Shown piece by piece: positions 36,301 through 46,375 of a stretch of 64,000 bases of DNA. The number at the start of each line of letters is the position of its first letter. The stretch's first letter is position 1. Made by a program: the position numbers and the translations under genes. The notes under the pieces were generated by a model. The model searched no databases, was not told the origin of the DNA, and was given only the letters and a program-made list of their open reading frames with translations. Source of the stretch: Streptococcus porcinus (GTDB taxonomy: Bacteria > Bacillota > Bacilli > Lactobacillales > Streptococcaceae); assembly GCF_901542335.1 (NCBI RefSeq), contig NZ_LR594036.1:1178001-1242000 (forward strand), written 5' to 3'.

Positions 36301-39300
36301 TTACTGGGTACCTTCCTGTCTATCTTTCATTAAGTCTAATAATATTTCTTTTTTATTTTTCCCCGTAACAGTTACTAACGATCTAGCTTGTCCAAAATCC
36401 AAGTCAGCTTCAAATCCCGTTATGGCCTTCAATTGATCCCCTTGAACTGATTTTCCATCCTTAGTGTAGGGATTAATGAGAAAATGACCTTGACGAATTT
36501 TTTCTTCAGCCCTTAAATATAACCATTCATTATAGGCTAACAGTAATGCAACTTCTTCTTCAGTGAAAGTATTGTTGGTAATATGGTAGGCACCAGAAGC
36601 CAAATGTTCTTTTTCACTTTCCATAAAAATACCTTTATAGGTCAGTTCTTTATAGTGGTCTTTCAAAAGCTTACTATCCAGCTCTTGATATGTAGCCAAG
36701 TCGAGTTTTGGCTCTTGCATATGCAAGTACATAGCACCAAAAATAGGGTGATCACTTTCATAGCGCCTTTTCAAGGCTGACAAATAAGTTAGCAACTGCG
36801 AGTTTAAGCCATTGAAAAAGAGAGTTAAATCAAAAACATTAGCACTTGACTTATAGTCCACTATACCGACACTTTTATCAGGCAGTTGATCAATGCGGTC
36901 TATCGTTCCATTAATAATTAACTTGTCCTGGATTGGCAACTGAAATTTTTCTTCTTGCGCTAAGACCTGAACATGTTTATGGGCTTTAAAAATATCTGTA
37001 GTCGCTTTAGCAATTTCTTCTAAAAGATGAAGGCTATAGCGCCCTTGTGCATCTTCCTGATAAAAATATTTGAAACTCGCTTCTTGATTCGTCTGTTCGA
37101 TTGCCCTTTTGACCTTATTATCAAAAGTTAGTTCTGAAGCATCTGCCATTACCCGTTCAAATACACGATGTAAGTAGGTCCCATGTTGACGGGCATCTGG
37201 ATGTATTGACTCTGTTTCTTGCAAACCTAGAATATATTGTAAAAAATACTTATATTGATTATCATAAAAAACAGTTAAGGCTGAATTAGATAAATAGATA
37301 GGCTTTTCTTCTGGAAACCGAGTTTGAATGACTTCTTTTGATAGGGTTTTGGTTTGTAAATGTTTTTTGGTCTGAGGGAATACTAAGTTTTCTTTTTTCA
37401 AGCGTCCTTTAAGATAACGTAACATAACCGTCCAAAAGTTTTCTTCTTCTGGACTAAGTTCTATTTGACTAGTATTCAATTGAATGACTTGAGATAGAAG
37501 AGATTTATAATTTCCAATATCAGTATCCATATCAGAGAATCGACTTTTCCCTTTTTCAAGCAAAGGAATGCCAAAAGCTAGTAGTAAGGAAATATAAGGT
37601 GAAAGCTCTACCGATACCTCGTTTAATTGCATTGGCACACTAAGTACTAATTCTTGATTTGCAGAATTAAAAAGAGAAAGTGCCATAAAATGATTTTTTT
37701 TAGTTGTTTCATGGCTTGAAACTTCAAATCGCTGAAACGAAGACAGCTTTTGATTGGTTAACGCACGCTCCTGATCATTTATTAAGCTCTTCTTAAGGGT
37801 CACTTTAGGAAAATGAGCACTAGTCATTCCAATAGCGTAGACAAAAGCCTTACTATGCGGTTGAACTAAGTCGTACGATTTGATCGTAACGACATCTAAA
37901 GTTGCTGGCACAGCTCGATAATTCGCTGTCTGCATTCCCGTTTTAATAAGCTTAAAAGCGTGTTCTAGGCTAATGATTTCGTCTTTAAAAATGTGATAAA
38001 ATTGCTCTAAAATAGAAGTGAAAACCTTCCAAACTTCTAAATCCTTTTCCTGCTCATTTTCATTTTGAGCATAGCTAAGCTGCTCAAGTTTTGTCGGCAA
38101 TTCAACTTGATTTAGGAAGGTCAACAAATGATTCATAAAGCTTTCGCCTGTTTGTTGTTTTTGACTATATAATGTTTCCAAGGGACTATAAATAACTTCT
38201 CGAAGCCTATTTATAGCATCAAGATCAAATCTTCGACGCTCGTGCCTATCTAGTGGGTTTACAGAAAAGGTTTTAGCAAACTTACGAGAACCGTTGATAT
38301 CAGCAAATTGGACATAGGCTTCAAATTGATCTAAATCAAAATCCTCAAAATGACCAAATAAACCTGTTTTTAATAGAGACAAGATATCTTCGTTACGCCA
38401 ATTATAGCGATAAATACGCTCAAGCGCGTCTATAAATTGCACAAGGGTGTGATGAGACATCGCTTCTGCTTTACCAAAATAATAAGGAATTTCGTATTTG
38501 TCAAAGAGCTGACCAATCTGTAATTGGTAACTGTCAAGATCTCCTAATAAAACAAGAATATCCTTGTAACGGTAGCCCTCATACAGCTTTTGACGGATGC
38601 TTTTGGCAACATGCTCAATTTCATCTTTTTGATTGAGACTTTGCCAAATTTGGAAGGAGTTCTTATCTTGTGAACTTAACTGGCTCTCTGACTCAGAAAA
38701 GTCAAAATGTGCTTCTAAAAGCTTGGTAAGATTTCTGAAACTTTCAGGATAAATCGTCCGACTCTTAATATATTGTGCCTTGACGTGATAAGTTTGAGAA
38801 AGTTCGCGAAAAAAATCAATACTAGCTTGATAAATATTACCTTCGGTAAAACTTTTGGAATAGGCTTTTTGACTAAGATAAGTGCCAACAACAACCTGAT
38901 GGCATTTTGCATCAAGTTGCGCGACCAAATTAGCCTCTTCAGTAGAGAAGCGAGTAAAACCATCGATAATAAGAACAGTCTGGCTAAGTTGATCATCTAT
39001 TTGTCCGCTGGCTACGACTTGAGAAAAATAATCAAGAACACTTGTCTCTTCAAGTTGGTAGCTTACCATCAAGTCCTCAACAGCAAGAAAAATGGATATG
39101 AAATCATTCTTCTTCTCAGGGTCTTCCATTTCAAGCTCTGTTACTGCAATATTCGCTGCTTTAAGTTCTTTATATAAATCAATTAACTGCAGTATAAATG
39201 CTAGATCTCCTTTTAAATGATAATAACGTTTTAAATCAGATTCTGTTAATTGGTCTAAAGCACGGTAAAAAATCATTGATAAAGCCGTATCATCAATTGG

Positions 39301-39537
39301 TAAACTTGTTTTAATTTCATTTAGAGTAAAATAACGTGCCAGCTGACCAAATCTAGTTACTGTAATGGCAAATGAAGCTTCTTGACTGAGCGTTTCTAAG
39401 ACGGCTCTTTCTTTCTCAAACGAAAGAGAATTTGGAGCGATGTAAAAAACACGACACCCTTCTTTGGCATAGTTATCAGCCTCTGTAACTAAAAGTTCTG
39501 TTAAAGAATATTGCAAATCTGTATAAAGTAATTTCAT
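36301..39537 (-). CDS. rexB: ATP-dependent helicase/nuclease subunit B (AddB/RexB)
   Basis: The 1078-residue partner of RexA. It has a degenerate helicase-like N-terminus without a clear Walker A motif and a C-terminal RecB-type nuclease (INGTIDRIDQLPD, IVDYKSSAN). AddB-type subunits of many Firmicutes have a four-cysteine iron-sulfur cluster around the nuclease; it is not evident here, in line with streptococcal RexB. The complex resects double-strand breaks and loads RecA. AAGGG supports the ATG; an extended -10 lies about 34 bases upstream. Confidence 0.95.
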   Translation of the reverse strand: MKLLYTDLQYSLTELLVTEADNYAKEGCRVFYIAPNSLSFEKERAVLETLSQEASFAITVTRFGQLARYFTLNEIKTSLPIDDTALSMIFYRALDQLTESDLKRYYHLKGDLAFILQLIDLYKELKAANIAVTELEMEDPEKKNDFISIFLAVEDLMVSYQLEETSVLDYFSQVVASGQIDDQLSQTVLIIDGFTRFSTEEANLVAQLDAKCHQVVVGTYLSQKAYSKSFTEGNIYQASIDFFRELSQTYHVKAQYIKSRTIYPESFRNLTKLLEAHFDFSESESQLSSQDKNSFQIWQSLNQKDEIEHVAKSIRQKLYEGYRYKDILVLLGDLDSYQLQIGQLFDKYEIPYYFGKAEAMSHHTLVQFIDALERIYRYNWRNEDILSLLKTGLFGHFEDFDLDQFEAYVQFADINGSRKFAKTFSVNPLDRHERRRFDLDAINRLREVIYSPLETLYSQKQQTGESFMNHLLTFLNQVELPTKLEQLSYAQNENEQEKDLEVWKVFTSILEQFYHIFKDEIISLEHAFKLIKTGMQTANYRAVPATLDVVTIKSYDLVQPHSKAFVYAIGMTSAHFPKVTLKKSLINDQERALTNQKLSSFQRFEVSSHETTKKNHFMALSLFNSANQELVLSVPMQLNEVSVELSPYISLLLAFGIPLLEKGKSRFSDMDTDIGNYKSLLSQVIQLNTSQIELSPEEENFWTVMLRYLKGRLKKENLVFPQTKKHLQTKTLSKEVIQTRFPEEKPIYLSNSALTVFYDNQYKYFLQYILGLQETESIHPDARQHGTYLHRVFERVMADASELTFDNKVKRAIEQTNQEASFKYFYQEDAQGRYSLHLLEEIAKATTDIFKAHKHVQVLAQEEKFQLPIQDKLIINGTIDRIDQLPDKSVGIVDYKSSANVFDLTLFFNGLNSQLLTYLSALKRRYESDHPIFGAMYLHMQEPKLDLATYQELDSKLLKDHYKELTYKGIFMESEKEHLASGAYHITNNTFTEEEVALLLAYNEWLYLRAEEKIRQGHFLINPYTKDGKSVQGDQLKAITGFEADLDFGQARSLVTVTGKNKKEILLDLMKDRQEGTQ

Positions 39538-39570
39538 TTTGACCCTTCGTTTTCCTGAATGCTTTCTTCT

Positions 39571-39579
39571 ATTATATCA
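39571..39579 (-). promoter_or_regulatory. Extended -10 promoter of rexB-rexA
   Basis: TGATATAAT on the minus strand, no clear -35. Confidence 0.45.
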
Positions 39580-39707
39580 AATCAAATCACAAAAACTATT
39601 TAAGTGCTATTTTTGAATTAAAAACAGCACTTCCAACCTAATATTCAAGCAATTCTCATAAAAATACTTTATAATAGTTATAAGTACTAAAAAGAGGGGA
39701 AAACAAA

Positions 39708-40625
39708 ATGAAAACTGATGATCTTAGAGAAAGTCAAAATGTCGAAGACCGTCGCAATGAAAGTTCTGGTTCCTACAGTGGAGGTGGTAGCGGAGCAGGG
39801 CTACTTCTACAACTCCTTTTTTCTCGGGGAGGCTGGAAAACAAAACTTGTTCTTTTAATTGTCTTATTGGTGATGGGGGGTGGTGGTCTAACTGGCATCT
39901 TCAATGGAGGTCACTCTACTAACAACAATAATCCCTATCAATCTACAAAAGTGACACGAACAAGTGGCGATAAAGCTAGTAACCAACAAGTTCAGTTTGT
40001 TAGTAAAGTTTTTGCTTCCACCGAAGACTATTGGGTAAAAGAATTTGAAAAACGAGGTAAAACGTATAAAAAACCAACCTTAGTACTCTATACCGGTTCT
40101 ATTACGACGGCTTGTGGACAGGGTCAAGCATCCTCAGGACCCTTTTACTGTTCAGGTGATAACAAGGTATATCTAGACATTTCTTTTTATAATGAATTAT
40201 CTGAAAAATATGGTGCCTCTGGTGACTTTGCTATGGCATACGTTATTGCCCATGAAGTTGGTCACCATGTACAAAATGAACTAGGTATAATGGAAAAGTA
40301 CGCCAATGCCCGTAAAGGAAAAAGTCAAACTGACGCCAACAAACTTAATGTTCAACTTGAGCTCCAAGCCGATTACTATGCTGGAGCATGGGCTAATTAT
40401 GTTCAAAATCAAGGCCTTCTTGATAAAGGAGATATTGAAGAAGCCATGAGAGCCGCAAATGCCGTAGGGGACGATACCTTGCAAAAAGAAACCTATGGTA
40501 AAACCGTTCCAGACAGCTTCACACATGGAACATCTGAACAACGTCAACGATGGTTTGATAGGGGCTACCAATATGGTGATCTTGAACACGGGAATACCTT
40601 TGAGGTAGCTTATAGCAACTTATAG
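39708..40625 (+). CDS. Membrane-anchored neutral zinc metallopeptidase (YpfJ family)
   Basis: The 305 residues begin with a glycine/serine-rich N-terminus, then one membrane helix (about 44-64, TKLVLLIVLLVMGGGGLTG) and an extracellular peptidase domain. The zinc motif HEVGHH (around residue 182) is the HExxH active site. ACGQGQASSGPFYC and LELQADYYAGAWAN are signatures of the YpfJ/PF04228 putative neutral zinc metallopeptidases. Substrates are unknown. AGAGGGG supports the ATG, with TATAAT at 39670-39675 as a likely -10. It is monocistronic and convergent with the OsmC-like gene across a long inverted repeat that begins in its stop codon. Confidence 0.9.
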   Translation: MKTDDLRESQNVEDRRNESSGSYSGGGSGAGLLLQLLFSRGGWKTKLVLLIVLLVMGGGGLTGIFNGGHSTNNNNPYQSTKVTRTSGDKASNQQVQFVSKVFASTEDYWVKEFEKRGKTYKKPTLVLYTGSITTACGQGQASSGPFYCSGDNKVYLDISFYNELSEKYGASGDFAMAYVIAHEVGHHVQNELGIMEKYANARKGKSQTDANKLNVQLELQADYYAGAWANYVQNQGLLDKGDIEEAMRAANAVGDDTLQKETYGKTVPDSFTHGTSEQRQRWFDRGYQYGDLEHGNTFEVAYSNL

Positions 40626-40671
40626 ACAAAGTAAAAGAACTGTACCCAAGCCAGTTCTTTTACTTTGTCTA
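40623..40671. terminator. Long inverted repeat/terminator between the zinc peptidase and OsmC genes
   Basis: A perfect 20-base inverted repeat (arms 40623-40642 and 40652-40671, 9-base loop) includes the peptidase TAG stop. The inner AGAACTG/CAGTTCT stem followed by TTTTACTTT works as a terminator on either strand; the outer arms extend it to 20 pairs. Confidence 0.7.
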
Positions 40672-40679
40672 TGTCTTAT

Positions 40680-41051
40680 TTATAAGATTGTCTTGAAATC
40701 AATCTTAATAGCTACATCTGGAGCTAGAAGTTTGCTAACACGGCATTTCTGTTTTATAAAAGCTATTAATTGGTCTTGTTCTTGTCGGCTAAGTTGCACT
40801 TTCATGTGAACCGTAAGAGTAAATGTACGGTCATCATAATGCGATTCTGTTTTAAGAGATAATTCATCCATCTTTTCATAAGTCTTAAAATATGATTGGA
40901 CACACATGGTGACACAGGATGCTAAGGCTATATTGAGCAAGCTCATTGGTGTTTCACCATCATCAGTTACCCCAAATAATTCTATTTCTGCCCCATAGCC
41001 TTTTGATTTTGTATGATATAGATAGTCGCCTCTTATCTCTGTTTGATACAT
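40680..41051 (-). CDS. OsmC/Ohr family protein
   Basis: The 123-residue protein has the OsmC fold pattern, with the two family cysteines in LASCVTMCVQ and KQKCRVSKLL. OsmC and Ohr proteins are thiol peroxidases that reduce organic hydroperoxides; which substrate this one prefers cannot be read. A near-perfect AAAGGAGGT precedes the ATG, so translation should be strong. It has an extended -10 promoter next to the pheT terminator and converges on the zinc peptidase gene. Confidence 0.88.
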   Translation of the reverse strand: MYQTEIRGDYLYHTKSKGYGAEIELFGVTDDGETPMSLLNIALASCVTMCVQSYFKTYEKMDELSLKTESHYDDRTFTLTVHMKVQLSRQEQDQLIAFIKQKCRVSKLLAPDVAIKIDFKTIL

Positions 41052-41075
41052 CTTCTACCTCCTTTAAACAGCCTT

Positions 41076-41084
41076 ATTATACCA
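41076..41084 (-). promoter_or_regulatory. Extended -10 promoter of the OsmC-like gene
   Basis: TGGTATAAT on the minus strand. The pheT terminator lies directly upstream, leaving no room for a normal -35. Confidence 0.5.
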
Positions 41085-41139
41085 AAAAGAACAAGTTCAA
41101 ATACCTATAAGCTTATAGGTATTCCTTGTTCCTTTTTTT
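41084..41139. terminator. Large palindromic terminator after pheT
   Basis: A perfect 22-base palindrome (41101-41122, centred on AAGCTT) is extended by GAACAAG (41089-41095) and CTTGTTC (41125-41131). It is followed by TTTTT on the minus strand and TTTTTTT on the plus strand. It ends the pheS-pheT transcript. Confidence 0.75.
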
Positions 41140-43543
41140 ATCTTATTTGCGCGCCAGCTTCTTCTACTAGGGCATTCGTAATCTTGTCCATATATTTTGT
41201 AACATCTTCATCACGCAAACTTTCTTGCGGATTTTGAAACATTAAGCTATAAGCCATTGATTTTTTACCTGACTCAATATGGTCACCAGCATAAACATCA
41301 AATAATTTTATAGATTCTAAATATTTAATTCCTAAGTTCTCAATAATACTTATAATATCTTGATGACTAGTACTATCATCAACTAATATAGCAATATCAC
41401 GTGAAACTGCTGGTACTTTACTAATTTCCTTGAAGATTTGACTTGACTTCATATTCTCTTCAATCATTTGTAAGTTTAACTCAGCTACATAGGTTTCAGG
41501 AATATCATAATCATTAGCTACTTGAGGATGTACCTGTCCAACAAAACCAACCGTTTGATTATTTAAGATGAGGCGCGCTGTTCGACCAGGATGCATGCTA
41601 GCCATTTCTTTTTCAGCAACAAAATTAACCTTAATCCCTAATTTATCGAATAAGCTCTCAAGAATCCCCTTAGCATAGAAGAAATCCACGGACTGTGCTT
41701 GCGTTTGAAAATCTTTCTCAGCAACTAAACCAGAAATTGCAAAAGCAAAAGTATCAATTTCATTCGGTAAATCACTTTTAGGATTACCCTCTTGCTCAAA
41801 GATTTTACCAATTTCATAGATAGCTAGATTCTTTTGCTTACGTGCTACATTATAAGCAACCGTATCCAACATACCAGATACAATATTCTGGCGAAGAGCT
41901 GATCTTTCAATGGTCATTGGCCACATTAACTCTGTAAGCTTACTTGGTCTATTAGCAAATGCTTGCGCCTTTTCAGGAGTGGTCAAAGCATAAGAGATAA
42001 TTTCTGTTAGCCCTGCTCCTTCGACGATTGCTCTTACACGTCGACGTAAAACTTGACTTGCAGATAGTTCTCCAGCAGTTCCCCCAGCTTCTGGAAGAGT
42101 TGTAGGTAGCTTATCATAGCCATAGATACGCGCAATTTCTTCTACTAAGTCTGCTTGAATGCTGATATCCCAACGACGGCGTGGCACAGATACCGTAAAG
42201 GCTGAGGCATCTCCTTTTAGGCCAAAACCGAGTTTAGCAAAGATTTCCTCAATATCTGCATAAGTTAAATCCGTGCCAAGGCGAACATTAACATAATCCA
42301 AAGTTGTTAGAACTTGAATAGGGTCGGTGGGCAACTGTCCAGCTTGTACACGTCCAGCAAGTACTTGTCCCTGTGCCAACTCCTCCAACATAGCTGCAGC
42401 AAAATCAAGTGCTTCTAGGACCGTGTCATAATTAACCCCTTTTTCAAACCGTGATGAGCTCTCTGAACGTAAGTTAAGTCGGCTACTTGTCTTACGAATT
42501 GACTTGCCATCAAAAACAGCAGCTTCCAGAACAATCTTTGTAGAGCCGTAATCAATCTCTGTTTCTTTTCCTCCCATGACACCAGCTAAAGCAACAGGCT
42601 TGTCATTAACTGTTATGACAATATCTTGGGAAATCAATTGACGTTCTTCACCGTCTAATGTGATTAACGTTTCACCATCACGTGCTTGACGAGCAACAAT
42701 GGAATGGTTAGCAAACTTATCCAAATCAAAAGCGTGCATTGGTTGACCAAAATAAAGCAAAACGTAGTTGGTCACATCTACAACGTTATTAATTGGACGA
42801 ATGCCAGCATTCATTAAAAGATTTTGTAACCACTGTGGACTGGGTTGAATAGTTACATTCTCAACCACACGACTAGCGTAGGTTAGAACATTATCTGATT
42901 CAATAGCAACAGAAAGCACATCAGAAGCTACTTTAGAACTTTCATGAATTTCTTTTTGAGGAAAGTGTACTTCTTTCCCATAAATAGCAGCTACTTCATG
43001 AGCAACTCCACGCATTGATAGAGCATCAGCACGATTTGGTGTGATTGACAACTCAATGATTTCATCATCTAAATCTAAATAAGGAAAAATACTCTCACCA
43101 GGCTTTGCATCAGTTGGTAAAATCTGAATGCCTTCAGCAAATTCTTTTGGAATAATAGAGTCTGATAAGCCTAATTCTTGTAAAGAACAGATCATTCCTA
43201 ATGATTCCATTCCTCTAATTTTACCTTTTTTGATTTTGTAATTATCAGCAATCCGTGCTCCTGGCAATGCCACAATAACGTTAATTCCAGTTTTCACATT
43301 TGGCGCACCACAAACAATTTGTCTAGGCTCCTCGTCACCAGTATCTACCTGACATACATGTAAATGTGTCTCAGGAACATCTTGACAAGATAAAACATGC
43401 CCAACAACTAATTTTGATAGACCGGCTGAAGGAACTTCTACTCCTTCAACTTCTATTCCGGTTGTTGACATTTTTTCCGCTAATTCTGCTGAAGTCACAT
43501 CAATGTCAACTAATTCTTTTAACCACTTATAAGATACTAACAT
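41138..43543 (-). CDS. pheT: Phenylalanyl-tRNA synthetase beta subunit
   Basis: The beta chain (801 residues) binds tRNA-Phe and edits misacylated tyrosine. Domains run in the expected order: N-terminal start [13 protein letters not shown], the EMAP-like tRNA-binding domain ([19 protein letters not shown]), the B3/B4 editing region ([19 protein letters not shown]), the B5 core ([18 protein letters not shown]) and the ferredoxin-fold anticodon-binding C-terminus ([14 protein letters not shown]). The longest frame begins 14 codons upstream; the family start is at ATG 43543. It is the last gene of pheS-GNAT-pheT under T-box control. Confidence 0.97.
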   Translation of the reverse strand: MLVSYKWLKELVDIDVTSAELAEKMSTTGIEVEGVEVPSAGLSKLVVGHVLSCQDVPETHLHVCQVDTGDEEPRQIVCGAPNVKTGINVIVALPGARIADNYKIKKGKIRGMESLGMICSLQELGLSDSIIPKEFAEGIQILPTDAKPGESIFPYLDLDDEIIELSITPNRADALSMRGVAHEVAAIYGKEVHFPQKEIHESSKVASDVLSVAIESDNVLTYASRVVENVTIQPSPQWLQNLLMNAGIRPINNVVDVTNYVLLYFGQPMHAFDLDKFANHSIVARQARDGETLITLDGEERQLISQDIVITVNDKPVALAGVMGGKETEIDYGSTKIVLEAAVFDGKSIRKTSSRLNLRSESSSRFEKGVNYDTVLEALDFAAAMLEELAQGQVLAGRVQAGQLPTDPIQVLTTLDYVNVRLGTDLTYADIEEIFAKLGFGLKGDASAFTVSVPRRRWDISIQADLVEEIARIYGYDKLPTTLPEAGGTAGELSASQVLRRRVRAIVEGAGLTEIISYALTTPEKAQAFANRPSKLTELMWPMTIERSALRQNIVSGMLDTVAYNVARKQKNLAIYEIGKIFEQEGNPKSDLPNEIDTFAFAISGLVAEKDFQTQAQSVDFFYAKGILESLFDKLGIKVNFVAEKEMASMHPGRTARLILNNQTVGFVGQVHPQVANDYDIPETYVAELNLQMIEENMKSSQIFKEISKVPAVSRDIAILVDDSTSHQDIISIIENLGIKYLESIKLFDVYAGDHIESGKKSMAYSLMFQNPQESLRDEDVTKYMDKITNALVEEAGAQIR

Positions 43544-43557
43544 ACATCTCTTTCTTT

Positions 43558-44082
43558 CTATTTCAAGGATTTCTTCATCAGCCAATCGGTATCAACAAGA
43601 TCCCCTACTGCAAATGAATGTTCTGAAAATTTTTCAAAGCCATACTTGCGATATAAGGACTGAGCCTTTAAATTATTTTCCCAAACTCCTAGCCAAACCC
43701 AGGCCTTACCCGATTCATATGCTTTTTTCAATGCAAAGTTAAATAAATAGTTTCCAAGCCCTAAACCTTGGTATTTATTTAAAATGTAAATGCGCTGAAT
43801 CTCAAAAGCATCTTCTAATTCATACTCGGTTTGATCCTTACCCCAATTGACTTTGAGATAACCAACAATAGCACCATTCAAACGTAAAAAGTAAACTAGA
43901 CTTTCATCACTCTTTAATTCTTGAGTGAGTATCTCAGTAGTATAAGCTTCTTGAAAAAATTCTTGCAATTGTTGTTCTGTGTTATGACCACCAAAGGTTT
44001 CTGTAAAAGTTTGAATGGCTAAGTCTCTTAATATTGCAATTTCCTCAACTTTTACTAAATCAATAGACAATTCTTTCTGCAC
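43558..44082 (-). CDS. GNAT family N-acetyltransferase
   Basis: The 174-residue protein has GNAT motifs: [20 protein letters not shown] (acetyl-CoA pyrophosphate loop, motif A) and [21 protein letters not shown] (motif B). The substrate is unknown; the family includes amino acid, polyamine and protein acetylases. It starts with GTG (44082) behind AGGGAG and lies between pheS and pheT, so it should follow phenylalanyl-tRNA charging state through the T-box. Co-transcription gives no proof of a tRNA role. Confidence 0.85.
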   Translation of the reverse strand: MQKELSIDLVKVEEIAILRDLAIQTFTETFGGHNTEQQLQEFFQEAYTTEILTQELKSDESLVYFLRLNGAIVGYLKVNWGKDQTEYELEDAFEIQRIYILNKYQGLGLGNYLFNFALKKAYESGKAWVWLGVWENNLKAQSLYRKYGFEKFSEHSFAVGDLVDTDWLMKKSLK

Positions 44083-44127
44083 GGCTATTCTCCCTAAACT
44101 TCTGTCTCGCTTGAATAAAGGCTATTT

Positions 44128-45171
44128 TTATTTAAATTGCTCAGAAAAACGCATATCACCCTGATAGAATCCACGGATATCATTGATTCCATAACGTAAC
44201 ATAGCGATACGTTCTTGACCAAGGCCAAAAGCAAAACCGGAATACTCTTCAGCATTAACACCCGACATTTCTAAGACACTTGGGTGGACCATTCCAGCGC
44301 CAAGAATTTCAATCCAGCCAGTTCCTTTACATACATTACAGCCTTTACCACCACATTTGAAACAAGAAATGTCAACCTCAACAGATGGTTCTGTAAAAGG
44401 AAAATAAGAAGGACGAAGGCGAATCTTACGCTCTTCACCAAACATCTTTTTAATAATCATTTCTAAAGTGCCTTTTAAATCTCCCATAGAAATGTTTTTA
44501 CCAACGACAAGGCCTTCAATTTGGTGGAATTGATGGGAATGAGTCGCATCATCTGTATCACGTCGGAAAACACGACCAGGTGAAATCATTTTAAGTGAGC
44601 CTTTTGAAAAATCATGTTGATCAAGCGTACGGGCTTGAACAGGACTGGTATGAGTCCTAAGCAGGATTTCATCTGTGATATAGAAAGTATCTTGCATATC
44701 ACGAGCTGGATGATCCTTTGGAAGGTTCATTCTTTCAAAATTATAGTAATCTTTTTCAACTTCAAAACCATCAACAATTTGGAAACCCATCCCTAAAAAG
44801 ATATCTTCAATCTCTTCACTGATCTGTGTTAATATATGTCGGTTACCAATAGCCATTTGTCGACCGGGAAGTGTTACATCAATGCTTTCAGCATCAAGCT
44901 GATCTTGAATTTTAGCAGCCTCAACAACTTTCCCTTGTTGTTCAAAGGCCTTTGTTAACACATCACGTAATTCATTAACTTGCTTTCCAACTAAAGGACG
45001 CATGTCAACAGATAAATCTTTTAGACCTTTTAATAGCTCTGTTAAAGAACCTTTTTTCCCTAAAACAGCAACTTTTAAATTCTGTAATTCTTTACTATGA
45101 TTGCCAGTAAGTTCTTTTAATTGATTTAAGGTTTGGTCTCGTAATGCTTCTAATTGCTCTTGTAAATCCAT
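44128..45171 (-). CDS. pheS: Phenylalanyl-tRNA synthetase alpha subunit
   Basis: The alpha chain holds the aminoacylation site of the alpha2beta2 enzyme. The 347 residues contain an N-terminal coiled coil, class II motif 2 ([37 protein letters not shown]), the zinc-type [17 protein letters not shown] segment and motif 3 ([15 protein letters not shown]). The longest frame runs 25 codons further back through the T-box, reading regulatory DNA; GAAGGG supports ATG 45171. It is first in pheS-GNAT-pheT. Confidence 0.97.
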   Translation of the reverse strand: MDLQEQLEALRDQTLNQLKELTGNHSKELQNLKVAVLGKKGSLTELLKGLKDLSVDMRPLVGKQVNELRDVLTKAFEQQGKVVEAAKIQDQLDAESIDVTLPGRQMAIGNRHILTQISEEIEDIFLGMGFQIVDGFEVEKDYYNFERMNLPKDHPARDMQDTFYITDEILLRTHTSPVQARTLDQHDFSKGSLKMISPGRVFRRDTDDATHSHQFHQIEGLVVGKNISMGDLKGTLEMIIKKMFGEERKIRLRPSYFPFTEPSVEVDISCFKCGGKGCNVCKGTGWIEILGAGMVHPSVLEMSGVNAEEYSGFAFGLGQERIAMLRYGINDIRGFYQGDMRFSEQFK

Positions 45172-45194
45172 TGTTTTCCCTTCTTTAAGTGGAC

Positions 45195-45392
45195 AAAAAA
45201 GCGTGCCAAAACTCCATATAAGCGGAGCGTTGACACGCGGTACCATCCGATTTCATCTGTAATAACAGACCTTAATTAGTGATCATATGTGAGTGAATTC
45301 CTTACATTTCCATCAAGAAGGCTTACAGTCTATGGCCCTCATTCCCTGATAATTTCCCTGTAATTACTAGTCTCACTGACTTCTATTCAATT
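45195..45392 (-). promoter_or_regulatory. T-box riboswitch (Phe) upstream of pheS
   Basis: On the minus strand the leader contains an AGTA S-turn (near 45367), a lower stem I GTGAG/CTCAC, and the specifier TTC (45297-45295, followed by A), a Phe codon. The conserved T-box element TGGTACCGCG lies at about 45245-45236. Then comes a terminator with arms 45238-45224 and 45215-45201, followed by TTTTTT. Uncharged tRNA-Phe would pair at TTC and at the T-box and so prevent termination. The gene downstream is pheS, which agrees with the specifier. Confidence 0.9.
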
Positions 45393-45398
45393 AAAACT

Positions 45399-45427
45399 AT
45401 TTTATCAAAAATGCTTTTAAAAAACAA
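45399..45427 (-). promoter_or_regulatory. Promoter of the pheS T-box transcript
   Basis: TTGTTT, a 17-base spacer and TAAAAT with TG one base before it on the minus strand. The predicted start near 45392 lies just before stem I of the T-box. Confidence 0.65.
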
Positions 45428-45463
45428 TAAAAATTATCTATAGTCAGCGAGTTACTATTCCAA

Positions 45464-46345
45464 TCAGCTAGCTTTTTGATCACTTTGTTGCTCAACTTGA
45501 CCTGTTTGATAATTAACCCTTAACCCTTTTTGAACATTTGGTACAAAAACATTAAATTCCAAGTGACCATCATCCGATTTTGCTTCTAAGTGGCTTCCAC
45601 TAGAAATAATATTATTCTTTTCATAAAGTAAGGTCACTCTATAACGAACCCGCTTATTTCTATCTAAAGCTTTTCTGATTAAAGTTTCATAATAATTTTG
45701 TCCTGTTGAATCTGAGAGGTCAGCCTGGTTTGCCCAGGCCATTTGTACCGCAATATTACTTGGATTGCTAGTCGAAGCATCGTAGCCTTTTAAGCCACCT
45801 ACCAAGGCATAACCTAATAAGTGACCTCTATCAACAGCGTGATCGTATTCACCTGGCAAGCCGTGGACTTGATGCCAACCGACTGGCTTCCAGAAGCTAT
45901 AACCATTACCAGTTTCATTGCGGTTACGGTATTGTCTTGTTGATTTGGTTAACAAAGCATTGGCTCTAAAAGGAACTTTCTTACTCTCTACTATCTTGAT
46001 TTCATTATTTGCATAAGGTACACTTGAAACTTTTGCCTTCAAATCAGTTTTATTGTTATTTATGATGAAAGCACCAGCACCATTCCACACAATTTTCTGA
46101 CCTAATTGCTTTTTCACTTGTGGAGTAAGCACTGAGCTAGCTAACTGATAACTAGGTGTGGCAGGATTAGTCGAATTTTTAGAGACTTTTTGATTTTTTC
46201 CTTGACCAGAAATAGTCTGTAACACTTGCTGAAATGGGTTATCAGATGCAAGATAATGGCCCTGAGTGAAGGCGATTAGCCCAGTAATGAGCAGAGCTAG
46301 CAGAATCCCGTTAACCTTTTTGAAATGTGGCTGTTTTTTAGACAT
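45464..46345 (-). CDS. endA: DNA/RNA non-specific endonuclease (EndA family)
   Basis: The 293-residue protein has an uncleaved N-terminal membrane anchor (about 11-30) and an extracellular beta-beta-alpha-metal nuclease. The motif DRGHLLG contains the general base histidine (H175). AVQMAWANQADLSDSTGQNYYE holds the metal-binding asparagine region. In pneumococcus EndA cuts DNA during uptake and in neutrophil traps; other streptococci use it as an envelope nuclease. It follows epuA and murA as in pneumococcus. Confidence 0.93.
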   Translation of the reverse strand: MSKKQPHFKKVNGILLALLITGLIAFTQGHYLASDNPFQQVLQTISGQGKNQKVSKNSTNPATPSYQLASSVLTPQVKKQLGQKIVWNGAGAFIINNNKTDLKAKVSSVPYANNEIKIVESKKVPFRANALLTKSTRQYRNRNETGNGYSFWKPVGWHQVHGLPGEYDHAVDRGHLLGYALVGGLKGYDASTSNPSNIAVQMAWANQADLSDSTGQNYYETLIRKALDRNKRVRYRVTLLYEKNNIISSGSHLEAKSDDGHLEFNVFVPNVQKGLRVNYQTGQVEQQSDQKAS

Positions 46346-46375
46346 TTTTCCTCTCAGTCAAAAAGTAGGCTAAGC

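Noticed and set aside
38773..39177. Plus-strand 134-codon frame opposite rexB
   Set aside because: Shadow of rexB; no start signal or recognisable domain.
45172..45246. Upstream extension of pheS
   Set aside because: It encodes T-box elements and a terminator rather than protein; pheS proteins start at MDLQEQ.
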